A stretch of DNA of 64,000 bases from Streptomyces bacillaris (GTDB taxonomy: Bacteria; Actinomycetota; Actinomycetes; Streptomycetales; Streptomycetaceae). The notes under the pieces were generated by a model. The model was not told the origin of the DNA and ran no database searches. It was given only the letters and a program-made list of their open reading frames with translations. Of this stretch, positions 1 to 8,342 are shown piece by piece. Every line of letters begins with the position of its first letter. Positions within the stretch are counted from its first letter, which is position 1. Location: contig NZ_CP029378.1 in assembly GCF_003268675.1 (NCBI RefSeq), forward strand, positions 5,332,001-5,396,000, in the 5' to 3' direction. The position numbers and the translations under genes were made by a program.

Positions 1-505
1 CCAGCGAGTGCAGCTCCTGCGCGAACCGGGTCCGGGTGGTCGACAGGCTCAGGTTCACCACGTCGAAGCGCTGCTCGACCGCCCACCGCAGCCCGGCCAT
101 CAGGATGTCGCCCGTACCGGAGAACCGTTCCCCCAGCACCCGTACGCTGTGGATCTCGCACTCCGGCGCGGTCCGGCGGATGATGCCCGCGCACGCGGTG
201 CCATGGCCGCAGGTGTCGCCGGTCGTCGTCGGCTCGACCGTGATCTCCCCGCTCTCCTCGTCCTTGACGACCACCCAGGACGAGGCCGGTTCACCGACCA
301 GCGGATGGTCGCGTTCCACGCCCGAGTCCACCACGCAGACGCGTACGCCGCGTCCGGTGGCGGGGGCCGCGGGCTGTCCGCCCGGCGGCCCCGGATCGCC
401 CAGTACGGGGACGTCCTCGGGGCCGCGTCCGCGCAGGCTCCAGGTCAGGCCCAGCCCCGGGGCCGTATGAGTGGTCACTGTCGTCGTCTCTCCCGTGGTG
501 CCCAT
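1..505 (-). CDS. S8 (subtilisin-like) serine peptidase, C-terminal part beyond window
   Basis: The N-terminal 168 residues are visible; the gene runs off the left edge. About 55 residues in, VCVVDSGVERDHPLV carries the catalytic Asp, and GDTCGHGTACAGII carries the catalytic His, both classic subtilisin signatures. The Ser region would lie outside the window. No signal peptide is evident, so the enzyme looks cytoplasmic. The ATG at 505 sits 4 bases after the stop of the upstream cyclase/ATPase gene and has GAGGGGA about 9 bases ahead, so the two are co-transcribed. As the last visible gene of a radical SAM operon it may remove a leader peptide or activate a peptide product; that role is inferred from context. 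The family call is secure for the part seen. Confidence 0.88.
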   Translation of the reverse strand, partial: MGTTGETTTVTTHTAPGLGLTWSLRGRGPEDVPVLGDPGPPGGQPAAPATGRGVRVCVVDSGVERDHPLVGEPASSWVVVKDEESGEITVEPTTTGDTCGHGTACAGIIRRTAPECEIHSVRVLGERFSGTGDILMAGLRWAVEQRFDVVNLSLSTTRTRFAQELHSL

Positions 506-509
506 CGGG

Positions 510-3500
510 TCAGCTCCCCTCCCTCGCCGTGATCGTCGCGGCCAGGTCCGCCGTGGCCGTGGCCGCCGTGCCCGTGTCCGTCGTGGTCCTCGTCCTCGGG
601 AGGTGCAGCGCCGTGCGGAACGCGGTCGCCCGGCGCGCCCCCGGCAGATGGCCCTTGCCCGCGAAGTGGTCCGCCGCGCTCCGGGCCGCCGCCCCCGCCG
701 CCGCCGTGAGGCCCAGCGTGGCGAGCGTGCGGGCCCGGTCCAGTTCGGCGGTGGCCTGCACCAGCGGCGAGTCGGTGAGGAGGGAGGCGCGTACGGCCCT
801 CTCGGCGTGGTGGAGCGCCTCGTCCGGCCGCTCCCGGGCCGCCAGCCGGGCCCGCAGCCCCTCCAGGTCGACGGCGTCCGCCCCGCTCGGCCCCGACAAC
901 TCGCCCACGGTCGCCAGCCACTCCACCGCCCGGTCCTCCGCGCCCGCGTCCAGCTCCAGCCGGGCCGCGTCCAGCGCGACGGCCGTCCGCATGCCCGCCG
1001 CCCCCATGCGCCGGGCCGCCGCGTCCGCCCGGGCCAGCAGCTCCAGGGCCTCCGCGCCCCGGCCGAGCAGCGCCTCCACCGTCGCCCGGAACACCGGAAG
1101 GAACACCTCCGCCTCCGCGAACCCCAGCTTCCCGGCCAGCCGTTCCGCCTCGGCCAGGCACGCGTACGCCTCGTCGGACCGTTCCTGGAGCCCGTACAGG
1201 ACGGCCAGCGGGCAGTTGAGCGTCACCCGCACCGTCGGCCGGCCCGCACCGTGGGCCGTCAGCAGGGTGCGGCAGCGCTCCACCGCCTCCGGCACCGGGA
1301 CGGGCCCGCGCCAGAGGGAGATCCCGATCGCGCCAAGCGCCCCGGCCCGCTCCGGCTCCGCCCCGGCGGCCACCGCGTGCTCCAGGGCCCGCGCGTGGTC
1401 GCGCTCCGCCTCCTCGTGGCGGCCCGACTGCTGGAGCTGCTGGGCGAGGCGGAGGTGGGCCCGGGCCCGGCCGACCGCGTCCCCGGCCGCCTCGAAGACC
1501 GGCAGCACCGCACGGGCCGTGGCGGCGGGACCGGGGGGCGCCGTCGGGTCCAGCACCGCCAGCGCCAGCCGGGCGTGCGCGGACTCCACGGGGGCGGCGG
1601 GCAAGTCCCTTACCGTACGCAGCAGTTCGGCGCCCTCCTCGGTCCGGCCGAGCGCCACCCGTACCTCGCCGAGCCCCAGCACCGCCCGCGCCGCGTCCGG
1701 CCGCAGCTCCACCGCCCGCTCCAGCAGCCCGTGCGCCCAGTGCAGGTCGGACCGGGCGGCGGCCTGCGCACCGGCCCGGGCCAGCGCGGCGGCGGCGTGG
1801 TCCCGCAGCTCCCGGGCCCGGTCGTCCAGCAGCCCCAGCTCGGCGCGGTAGCGGTAGGCGCGCTCCAGATGGCCCCCGACCGCACCGTCCCCGGTCCGCG
1901 CCACGCTCGGCAGCTCGGCCGCCCATGCGTGGCGCTCCGCCTTGGCCCGCTTGGAGAGCGAGGAGTAGGCGACCTCGTGCACCAGCCCACTGCTGAACCG
2001 GTACGCCGACGGGTCCCCGGCCCCGGAGGGCTGCGCGGGCTCCACCAGCCGCCGTCGGGCCAGCTCCGCGAGGGCCTCGTCGACGCGGTGGCGGTCGTCG
2101 GGTGGAGCGCCGGGAGAGTCTTCCGCGCCGGGCGGGGCGGCAGTTGCACGGGCCCGGTCCGCTGTCCGCACCGACTGCTCCAGCCGTACCGACCGCTCCA
2201 GGCGGACCAGCTCCGCCGCCGCGAACTCCCGGCCGATCACCGCCGCCAGGTCCACCACCCCGCGCTCGGGCCGGGCGAGCGCGCCGATCCGGGCGCCCAA
2301 CAGGGCCTGGAGCGTGGGTGGTAGCTCGCCGTCGGGGCCCGATGGGGTGGTGGCCGCGCCTGCGCCGCCGTCCGGGAGCTGTTCGCCGACCAGGAGCTGT
2401 TCCAGGTAGAGCGGATTGCCCTCGGCGCGGGCGAGGAGACGCTCGTCGGCCGGGGCGGGCCGGCCGTCCAACCGGGCCAGCCCGGCCGCCAGTCGGGCCG
2501 CATCAGCACGGGGGAGGCCGGAGAGGTGGAGGTGTGCCCGGCCCTCGGGCATGCCGTCCGGGCGGCCCGCGCAGATCACCAGGGTGCGGGCGGGCCCGGC
2601 GTCCCCGGTCAGCCGTTCCACCGTCCGTACCAGCAGGGGCGCCGCCGCATGCCAGTCGTCGAAGACCAGGACCGCGGGACGGGTGCGGGCCGCCCGCTTC
2701 AGGACCACGGTCAGCGCCGCGCACATGTCCTCGAAGGGGGCGTTGGGCGTGCCGTCGCGCAGGAGGCCCCCGGAGAGCAGGGCCATCGCGTCGGCCGTCG
2801 CATCGTCCGCGGGGGTATCAGTGTCCGTGGGGGCGCCCGTACGTGCGTCGGCGTCCGTGTCTGTGGGCGGGCAGGCCGGGTCGTCGGTCTGGGGGAGCAG
2901 GGAGCGTACGGCGTCGGCCAGGGGGGCCAGCGTGCCGTGGTCCCCGTAGGTGCGGCAGCGGCCCGCCCCGTAACGGAACGTGCCCTCCCCGCCGTGATGC
3001 GTCAGCCACTCCCGTACGAGCCGGGTCTTGCCGATGCCCGCCTCGCCGGTCACCCGCAGCAGACCGGGGCGGTCGTCCCGTACGGTCTCCTCCAACGCCC
3101 GTTCCAGCGCGGTGAGTTCGGCGGCGCGGCCCACGAAGGGGGCGTCGAAGCGGCGCAGCAGTTCGGGGTCGTCGGCGCCCAGGGCGAGCAGCCGGTACGC
3201 CTCGACGCTCTCCCGCTTCCCCTTGAGCTGGAGCGGGCCGGTGGGTACGGCCTTCACCGTGGGGCCGGCGGCGAGCAGGGTCTGCGGGCCGATCAGGATC
3301 TCGCCGGGGCCCGCGTTCTGTTCCAGGCGCGCGGCGATGTTGACGACCTCGCCGGAGACCAGCGCCTGCCGGGCCGTGGCGTCCGAACCCGCCACCACCT
3401 GACCGGTGTTGACGCCGACCCGGGTGGTCAGCCGGATGCCGAGCGAGGCATCCAGCTCCTCGTTGAGGGCGTCCAGCGCCCGCCGCATCCCGAGCGCCGC

Positions 3501-3854
3501 CGCCAGCGCCCGCCGGGCGTCGTCCTCACGCACCACCGGCACCCCGAACACCGCCATGACCGCGTCCCCGATGAACTTCTCCGGGGTGCCGCCGCGCGCC
3601 ACTATCTGGGCGCTCATCGCCTCGAAGTACCGCAGGGTCACCGTGCGCAGGGTCTCCGGGTCCAGCACCCCCGACAGCGCGGTCGACCCCACGAGATCGC
3701 AGAACAGCACGGTCACCGGCTTGCGTTCGTCCTCCGGGGGAGGCGCGACGGGGGCGGCCGGAGCCGCCGCGGCCGGACCGGCGCACGGTGTCCCGCAGGA
3801 CGAGCAGAACCGGGCCGTGGCGGGAAGGTCCTGTCGGCACGAGGGGCAGATCAT
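510..3854 (-). CDS. Nucleotide cyclase-domain / AAA-ATPase / TPR regulator with zinc-ribbon N-terminus
   Basis: A 1114-residue multidomain protein. Residues 1-24 form a zinc ribbon (CPSC, then FCSSCGTPC). Residues ~45-225 are a class III adenylate/guanylate cyclase homology domain (VTVLFCDLVGSTAL, then EKFIGDAVMAVFG). A P-loop lies near residue 271 (GEAGIGKTRL), followed by an ATPase module and a long TPR-like helical C-terminus. This architecture is typical of large actinobacterial signalling ATPases. A Thr/Asp-rich low-complexity insert lies at about residues 323-353. The gene follows the radical SAM/diiron/83-aa operon after a 185-base gap and is followed 4 bases later by the protease, so it probably belongs to that peptide system as regulator or energy-coupled component. 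Cyclase activity cannot be judged from sequence alone. Confidence 0.85.
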   Translation of the reverse strand: MICPSCRQDLPATARFCSSCGTPCAGPAAAAPAAPVAPPPEDERKPVTVLFCDLVGSTALSGVLDPETLRTVTLRYFEAMSAQIVARGGTPEKFIGDAVMAVFGVPVVREDDARRALAAALGMRRALDALNEELDASLGIRLTTRVGVNTGQVVAGSDATARQALVSGEVVNIAARLEQNAGPGEILIGPQTLLAAGPTVKAVPTGPLQLKGKRESVEAYRLLALGADDPELLRRFDAPFVGRAAELTALERALEETVRDDRPGLLRVTGEAGIGKTRLVREWLTHHGGEGTFRYGAGRCRTYGDHGTLAPLADAVRSLLPQTDDPACPPTDTDADARTGAPTDTDTPADDATADAMALLSGGLLRDGTPNAPFEDMCAALTVVLKRAARTRPAVLVFDDWHAAAPLLVRTVERLTGDAGPARTLVICAGRPDGMPEGRAHLHLSGLPRADAARLAAGLARLDGRPAPADERLLARAEGNPLYLEQLLVGEQLPDGGAGAATTPSGPDGELPPTLQALLGARIGALARPERGVVDLAAVIGREFAAAELVRLERSVRLEQSVRTADRARATAAPPGAEDSPGAPPDDRHRVDEALAELARRRLVEPAQPSGAGDPSAYRFSSGLVHEVAYSSLSKRAKAERHAWAAELPSVARTGDGAVGGHLERAYRYRAELGLLDDRARELRDHAAAALARAGAQAAARSDLHWAHGLLERAVELRPDAARAVLGLGEVRVALGRTEEGAELLRTVRDLPAAPVESAHARLALAVLDPTAPPGPAATARAVLPVFEAAGDAVGRARAHLRLAQQLQQSGRHEEAERDHARALEHAVAAGAEPERAGALGAIGISLWRGPVPVPEAVERCRTLLTAHGAGRPTVRVTLNCPLAVLYGLQERSDEAYACLAEAERLAGKLGFAEAEVFLPVFRATVEALLGRGAEALELLARADAAARRMGAAGMRTAVALDAARLELDAGAEDRAVEWLATVGELSGPSGADAVDLEGLRARLAARERPDEALHHAERAVRASLLTDSPLVQATAELDRARTLATLGLTAAAGAAARSAADHFAGKGHLPGARRATAFRTALHLPRTRTTTDTGTAATATADLAATITAREGS

Positions 3855-4039
3855 GGCGGGTCCTCAAGGGGTCGTGGTCCACGTCGTGGGTCAACTCGGC
3901 TGGCCGGGGCCGGGGCCGGGGCCTGGGGCCAGGGTCGGGGCCGGAGGTGGTGCGGCCGGCTGTCGTGCCCGGCCGCACCGGCCCCGCCGCGCCGGACCCC
4001 CGTCCTGGCGCGGACACCCGGGGGTCCGTGGCGGCGCGC

Positions 4040-4291
4040 TCAGAACAGGGCGCCGCCCGCGATCTCGCCGTGGGCCTGGACCTCCGGGCCCACCGCGTCC
4101 AGCCGGCTCTTGACGTCGAGCAGCAGGGTCAGCTCCTCGGGCGTCAACTCGCCAAGGACCAGGCGCTGTTCGTCGGTGAGGAGATCCACGGGGAAGCCCG
4201 CCGCGTGCAGAGTCGCCTCCAAGGAGGACGTGTCCGAGGTGGACGTGTCCGGGGAGGGCTCGGGGGCGGTGGGTGGTGGTTGTCCGGTCAT
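4040..4291 (-). CDS. 83-aa small protein of the radical SAM peptide operon (resembles aroma-sacti cluster domain)
   Basis: An acidic protein of 83 residues with a Pro/Ser/Thr-rich first 25 residues, then a helical part (FPVDLLTDEQRLVLGELTPE) and a conserved-looking C-terminus GGALF. From memory it resembles proteins named for the aroma-sacti cluster domain, which occur beside radical SAM enzymes; no search was run. Its ATG at 4291 overlaps the stop of the diiron gene (ATGA), indicating translational coupling. It contains no cysteine, so it is not a typical sactipeptide core. It could be a substrate peptide with a Phe/Leu C-terminus, or a carrier or recognition subunit. The gene is real judging by coupling and codon use; the role is uncertain. 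Confidence 0.75.
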   Translation of the reverse strand: MTGQPPPTAPEPSPDTSTSDTSSLEATLHAAGFPVDLLTDEQRLVLGELTPEELTLLLDVKSRLDAVGPEVQAHGEIAGGALF

Positions 4292-5016
4292 CGGGTGACT
4301 CCCGTCGGTGGGGTGGGTCCGGCTCCCCGCAGCGACGGCGCCGGTGCGGAGCGCCCGAGCCGGACGAACAGCCGGGTGAGCGCGTCGAAGGAGTGCAGTG
4401 CGCTGACCGCGACGGCCGCTTCCTGGTCCCGGGTCAGCGGCAGCCGGTCCAGCAGCGCGTACAGCTCGTCCAGGTGGCCGGTGTCGAGCGCCGCGTGCTC
4501 CCGTACGGTCCGCAGGGCGGCGGCGGGCAGCCCGGTCAGCCTGCCGATCCGGTCGGTCAGCCCGGGCGCGGGCGCGTACCCCTCCAGCACCGCGATATAG
4601 CCGAGCAGGGCCACGGGGTGGTGGTGCTCGATCCAGTAGTACTGGGGGCCGACCAGGGCGGCCACATCCGGCGGCGGCAGCGGGCCGAGCGCGTCCTCGG
4701 GGGCCGCGCCCGCCGCGCGCAGATCCTCCAGCAGCCAGGCGTCGTGCTCCGCCTCCTCCTGGATGTGCTCCGCCAGATACGCGGTCAGCGGCCCGGAGAG
4801 CGGATCGCCGGGCCGGTCCGCCATGCGCCGCAGGGCCAGCTCCATCAGCGGGACCGACGCCCGGATCACGGCGTGCATGGTGCACAGGTAGGTCCGGTAG
4901 CGCTCCAACAGCCCCTCGGGGCGCCACATGTGGGTGGTCGCGCCCCGGAACTCCGGTTCGAGCAGGAGGAGTTTGGTGCGCAGCCGCGCCGAGATGTCCA
5001 TGGCCGCGGTGGTCAC
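4288..5016 (-). CDS. Iron-containing redox enzyme, haem-oxygenase-like (HDO) fold
   Basis: A 242-residue all-helical protein. Motifs fitting a diiron site are a Glu/His-rich helix (AEHIQEEAEHDAWLLEDL) and a later HAALDTGHLDEL helix, as in the iron-containing redox enzyme family (haem-oxygenase/TenA-like fold). Such enzymes act as oxygenases or desaturases in several natural-product pathways. The GTG at 5016 overlaps the radical SAM stop (GTGA) and has GGGAG 6 bases upstream; an internal ATG at 5001 is less well placed. Its own stop overlaps the next ATG. Tight coupling with a radical SAM enzyme and a small protein points to oxidative peptide tailoring, by inference. The substrate is unknown. 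Confidence 0.82.
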   Translation of the reverse strand: MTTAAMDISARLRTKLLLLEPEFRGATTHMWRPEGLLERYRTYLCTMHAVIRASVPLMELALRRMADRPGDPLSGPLTAYLAEHIQEEAEHDAWLLEDLRAAGAAPEDALGPLPPPDVAALVGPQYYWIEHHHPVALLGYIAVLEGYAPAPGLTDRIGRLTGLPAAALRTVREHAALDTGHLDELYALLDRLPLTRDQEAAVAVSALHSFDALTRLFVRLGRSAPAPSLRGAGPTPPTGVTR

Positions 5017-6218
5017 CGTACGCTCCCGGCTCCGGTACGGGTCGCTGTCCCGGTTCCGGTACGGGGCGCGGCCCCGGTGCGGGCCCGGTCTCCGGCCCCG
5101 GTTCCGGTACGGGCCCCGGCTCGAGCCCCGACCTCGCCCCCGGTGCCCGCCGCCTCGGCCCCCGCGCCCACCAGTCGCGCGTACGCCGAGCAGCCGTGCC
5201 GCCGGACGACCCCCTCGGGCCCGCCCAGCGCACCGCGCCGGGCCGCCGCCAGGTCGAGCAGCGCGCCCGCCGGGCCGGAGGCCACCGCGCGGGCCCCGGC
5301 CGCCACCGCCTCGTTCCCGCCCAGCGCGCGGCACCCGTCGCAGTAGGAGCCGGGGTGGGGCGCGGCGCCGGAACGGGCGGCCAGATGGGTCGGGCCGACC
5401 GTACGGATCATCCGCAACACCGGGGATTCCAGGGCCCGTCGGCGTACGGTCGCCCAGTCGTCGGAGCCGATGTGGCCGAGGTCCAGATGGGCCGGGGCAG
5501 GGCGCCGGTCCACCGTGTCCTGGTTGCAGCAGGCCAGCACCGTACCGTCGAAGGCGACCACCGGCCAGGCGGCCATCGAGCAGGGCGCCGCCGCCGACGG
5601 GTCCGGGCCGGTGCGCGCGGGGCGGGCCCAGGAGGCGGCCCGGCCGAACGGCCGCACCTCGTTGACCAGCGACGGCACCCGGCCGCCGAACTCCTTGTCG
5701 ATGGCCCGGGTGATGTCGGCCAGATACGGGTCGTCCGCGCCGGTCCCCGTGAGGTGGAAGCTCACGCTCACCCCCGACTCGCGGATGTGGTGCAGGGCCC
5801 GGAACACATCCGCGCGCGCCACCTCCCGCTCGTGGTAGACGTCCAGGCTCGCGGAGAAGTGGTCGACCTGGGCGATGGCGCGCAGGATCGCGGGCGGGAT
5901 CCGCTGAGAGCGGGCGAAGAACATCCCGCTCAACACCGCCGTACGCGATCCGGCGCTGCGGGCCAGGAAGCTCAGCTCGCCCGCGAGCGTGGGCAGGAGC
6001 AGCGGCTCGCCGCCCGTCAGCATGACGACGTCCGGCCGGTTCTCGGCGGTGAACGAGCTGACGAACCGCAGCAGTTGGGCGGCGTTCGGCTCCTCCCGCA
6101 CGGTCAGGTCCGACCCGGTGGAGCAGTGCCGGCAGCGCAGGGGGCAGCGGCGGGTGAGGCCGAGCAGCAGACCGGCGGCCGGGAAGGGCCGCAGTCCGAC
6201 GAGTTCGGCGAGTTCCAT
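5013..6218 (-). CDS. Radical SAM protein with SPASM-like C-terminal cysteines
   Basis: A 401-residue protein. The 4Fe-4S motif is Cys25-x3-Cys29-x2-Cys32 (RRCPLRCRHC), followed by the SAM-binding LTGGEPLLLP. C-terminal cysteines (APCSMAAW, LACCNQD, SYCDGC) look like an auxiliary SPASM-type cluster, as in peptide-modifying radical SAM enzymes. The ATG at 6218 has AAGGAGG about 9 bases upstream; frames extending further upstream lack a site. The last ~50 residues are a Thr/Gly/Ala/Arg repeat tail produced by a GTACGGG-type DNA microrepeat. It is first in the operon and divergent from a precursor-like peptide gene 306 bases away, so shared regulation is plausible. The reaction (thioether, C-C crosslink or epimerisation) is not predictable here. 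Confidence 0.88.
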   Translation of the reverse strand: MELAELVGLRPFPAAGLLLGLTRRCPLRCRHCSTGSDLTVREEPNAAQLLRFVSSFTAENRPDVVMLTGGEPLLLPTLAGELSFLARSAGSRTAVLSGMFFARSQRIPPAILRAIAQVDHFSASLDVYHEREVARADVFRALHHIRESGVSVSFHLTGTGADDPYLADITRAIDKEFGGRVPSLVNEVRPFGRAASWARPARTGPDPSAAAPCSMAAWPVVAFDGTVLACCNQDTVDRRPAPAHLDLGHIGSDDWATVRRRALESPVLRMIRTVGPTHLAARSGAAPHPGSYCDGCRALGGNEAVAAGARAVASGPAGALLDLAAARRGALGGPEGVVRRHGCSAYARLVGAGAEAAGTGGEVGARAGARTGTGAGDRARTGAAPRTGTGTATRTGAGSVR

Positions 6219-6524
6219 ACGGGCCGCCTCCTTCGGGGCCGGGGGCGCGGCGGGCGCACGCCCAGGCTGGGGCGGACCGGTTCGCCGACGGTCGGCCGCC
6301 GCTTCAGGTTCGGTATGGGCCCAGGTCAGCGCGGTCCGGGGGAGGGCGGGCCGGTCGGCGGGGTCGCCTTTCGGCCACTTTGCGCTGGCCCTATACCGGC
6401 CCCATACCGGCGCCGAAGCGTCCGTCAGGCGGCCGTTCCTAACGTTCTCGGCACCGGCAGGCACCGGGCCGCGGCAGACGCCACGGAGACCGGGCCGGCC
6501 CACCCCGAGTGGACGGAGACCACC

Positions 6525-6686
6525 ATGTCCGAGAACACCAAGCCCGCCGCCGACGAGAACAACGAGGCCGAGACCCCCGAGGTGGAGGCGCACTCCGTGC
6601 TGGACCTCCAGGAGACCCCGGGCGTCGTCGACCGCGAGATCGTCCCCGGCAACTGCGTCAGCACCGTGAGCCTCGTCCTGGGCTGA
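6525..6686 (+). CDS. Candidate class III lanthipeptide precursor, 53 aa
   Basis: The peptide has an acidic N-terminus (MSENTKPAADENNEAETPEV), the element SVLDLQETPG, and a C-terminal NCVSTVSLVLG. VLDLQ matches the (I/L)x(L)Q box in leaders of class III lanthipeptides such as the SapB and labyrinthopeptin precursors. The core has one Cys followed by Ser46, Thr47 and Ser49, so the Cys lies N-terminal to every dehydratable residue. That is unusual: most rings have Ser/Thr first. GGACGGAGA lies 7-15 bases before the ATG. A strong hairpin follows, then an MFS exporter and LanKC on the same strand, which supports a precursor role. The core boundary and product are unknown. Confidence 0.72.
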   Translation: MSENTKPAADENNEAETPEVEAHSVLDLQETPGVVDREIVPGNCVSTVSLVLG

Positions 6687-6752
6687 CCCGCCGGTCCACT
6701 GGGGCGTGCGCCACGTCGGCCTTGAACCCGTCGTGGCGCCGACCGCCGGAGT

Positions 6753-6787
6753 CGGGGCGGCCTCCGTACACCACGGAGGCCGCCCCG
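6753..6787 (+). terminator. Stem-loop after the class III-like precursor gene
   Basis: A perfect 15-bp stem (6753-6767 with 6773-6787; arm begins CGGGGCGGCCTCCGT) encloses a 5-base loop, 66 bases after the peptide stop. There is no U-tract, which is common for Streptomyces terminators. It could cap the precursor transcript and give it higher abundance than the exporter and synthetase downstream. Confidence 0.6.
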
Positions 6788-6960
6788 CCCCGCGTACGGG
6801 CCCGAATGCCGCCCGCCCCGCGTGCGGTCCGAGCCTCCGCGTGCGGTCCGAGCCCCCGCGTACGGGTCAGGGCCCCGCATGCGGAACCGAGCCGCCGTAC
6901 GGGACCGCCCGCCCCGCGTACGGGTCCCAGCCCCCTCCGCGTACGGGACCGAAACCCGCC
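6788..6960. repeat. Degenerate CGTACGGG/GCGTGCGG microrepeat stretch
   Basis: Between the hairpin and the MFS gene there are about ten irregular copies of a short motif (CGTACGGG or CGTGCGGT followed by CCGAGCC- or CCCGCC-like spacers). The same motif recurs in the 3' end of the radical SAM gene (about 5030-5160). No credible ORF with a ribosome site was seen here. Function unknown; it may be slippage-generated filler. Confidence 0.5.
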
Positions 6961-7008
6961 CGCCCCCCCGCGCACAGCCGACGACCCGACGAACAACGGG
7001 AGCCCCCG

Positions 7009-8331
7009 ATGGCCACGCCGCTCCGCTCCAACCGGGATTTCCGGCTGCTCTGGTTGAGCGGCCTCTTCGCCGTTCTGGGCAGCCAGATGAGCGCCCTCGC
7101 CCTGCCTCTGCTGGTCCTCAAGATGACCGGCTCCGCCGTGCAGGCCGGTGCGGTGGGGACGGTCTCCGTCTGCGCCCTGCTGGTGACGATGCTGCCGGGC
7201 GGGGTCATGGCCGACCGGGTCGAGCGCCGTCGGCTGATGCGGCTCTGCGACGCCGGAAGCCTCGCCGCCGTCACGGCCCTGACCATCGCGGTCTGGTACG
7301 GACACGCCCCCATGGTGCTCGTGCTGCTGGTCGCGACCTCGGGCGCCGTCCTGAGCAGCGTCTACGGCCCCGCCGCCTTCGGGCTGATGCGGGCGGTCGT
7401 CCCGCCGGACCAGATGGGCACGGCCACCGCACGGCTCCAGGCCCGTACCTCCACGGTCAAGATGGTCGGCCCGCTCGTCGGCGGCGGGCTGTTCGGCATC
7501 CATGAGGCCCTGCCCTTCGCGGCCCAGTTCCTAGGGCTGCTCCTCTCGACCGTCTGCGTGGCGCTGGTGCGCACCCGCTCCGAGGCCAGGAGCCGGGCCG
7601 GTTCGGTCTTCAGCCGCCGCGAACTCACCGCCGGGCTCGCCTTCCTCTGGCAACTGCCTTACCTGCGGACCGTGTTGCTCGTCTTCGGCCTCGGCATGAA
7701 CTTCGCCTTCGGCGCCCTCACCTTCACGGCGCTCGCCGTCTTCTCCGAGAACGGCGCCTCCGGACTCGGCGGCGGCTTCGTCCTCACCTGCGTCTCGGCC
7801 GGCTCGCTCGCCGGGGCGCTGATCGCGGCCCGCATCGCCCCGGACCGCCACGCCCGCGCCCTGATCGTCGCCACCTGCTGGGCGTGCGTCCTGACGGCCG
7901 CCGCGCTGGCCTGGCTGAGCAGCGCGCTGCTGGCCGGGCTGCTCTGCGCGATCTGCATGTGCCTCTCGACGGTCGCCAGCATCGGCTTCCTCTCCACGCT
8001 GCTGATCGTCACCCCGGAGGACCGGATCGGCCGGGTGCAGAGCGCGGCGGGCTTCCTCTCCTCGATGGTCCAGCCGTTCGGGCCGCTCGCGGGCGGGGCC
8101 CTGCTGACGCTGCTCGGCAGCCGTATTGCTTTTAGCGCTATCGGCTGTGTGCTGGCCGTCTCGGCGGCCGTGGTCACGCTCGCCCCCTCGGTACGGGCGG
8201 GTGCGGCGACGGCCCCGCCGACCGGGGAGCCGGAACCGAAGCCGGAGCCGAAGTCGGCGCAGGAACCCGAACCGGAGCCTGCCGGAACGTCCCGCCCCGC
8301 CCCCGACTCCGCCGGTCCCGGCGCGCACTGA
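7009..8331 (+). CDS. MFS transporter, probable peptide exporter
   Basis: A 440-residue integral membrane protein with about 12 hydrophobic segments and the cytoplasmic loop GGVMADRVERRRLM between the second and third, a loop-2 MFS signature. The N-terminus (RSNRDFRLLWLSGLFAVLGSQ) is typical of MFS drug/enterobactin-exporter-like families. The ATG at 7009 has GGGAG 6 bases upstream. The C-terminal tail is a Pro/Glu/Lys repeat. LanKC starts 11 bases after its stop with its own AGGAG, so they are one unit. Export of the peptide is inferred from position; many class III clusters use ABC exporters instead. A short AT-rich run of codons near 8122-8142 is unlike the surroundings. Confidence 0.88.
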   Translation: MATPLRSNRDFRLLWLSGLFAVLGSQMSALALPLLVLKMTGSAVQAGAVGTVSVCALLVTMLPGGVMADRVERRRLMRLCDAGSLAAVTALTIAVWYGHAPMVLVLLVATSGAVLSSVYGPAAFGLMRAVVPPDQMGTATARLQARTSTVKMVGPLVGGGLFGIHEALPFAAQFLGLLLSTVCVALVRTRSEARSRAGSVFSRRELTAGLAFLWQLPYLRTVLLVFGLGMNFAFGALTFTALAVFSENGASGLGGGFVLTCVSAGSLAGALIAARIAPDRHARALIVATCWACVLTAAALAWLSSALLAGLLCAICMCLSTVASIGFLSTLLIVTPEDRIGRVQSAAGFLSSMVQPFGPLAGGALLTLLGSRIAFSAIGCVLAVSAAVVTLAPSVRAGAATAPPTGEPEPKPEPKSAQEPEPEPAGTSRPAPDSAGPGAH

Positions 8332-8342
8332 GGAGATCCACC

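Noticed and set aside
471..2324. Long plus-strand ORFs opposite the cyclase/ATPase gene
   Set aside because: They are antisense shadows of a GC-rich gene: Arg/Pro/Gly-biased products, no ribosome sites, no recognisable domain.
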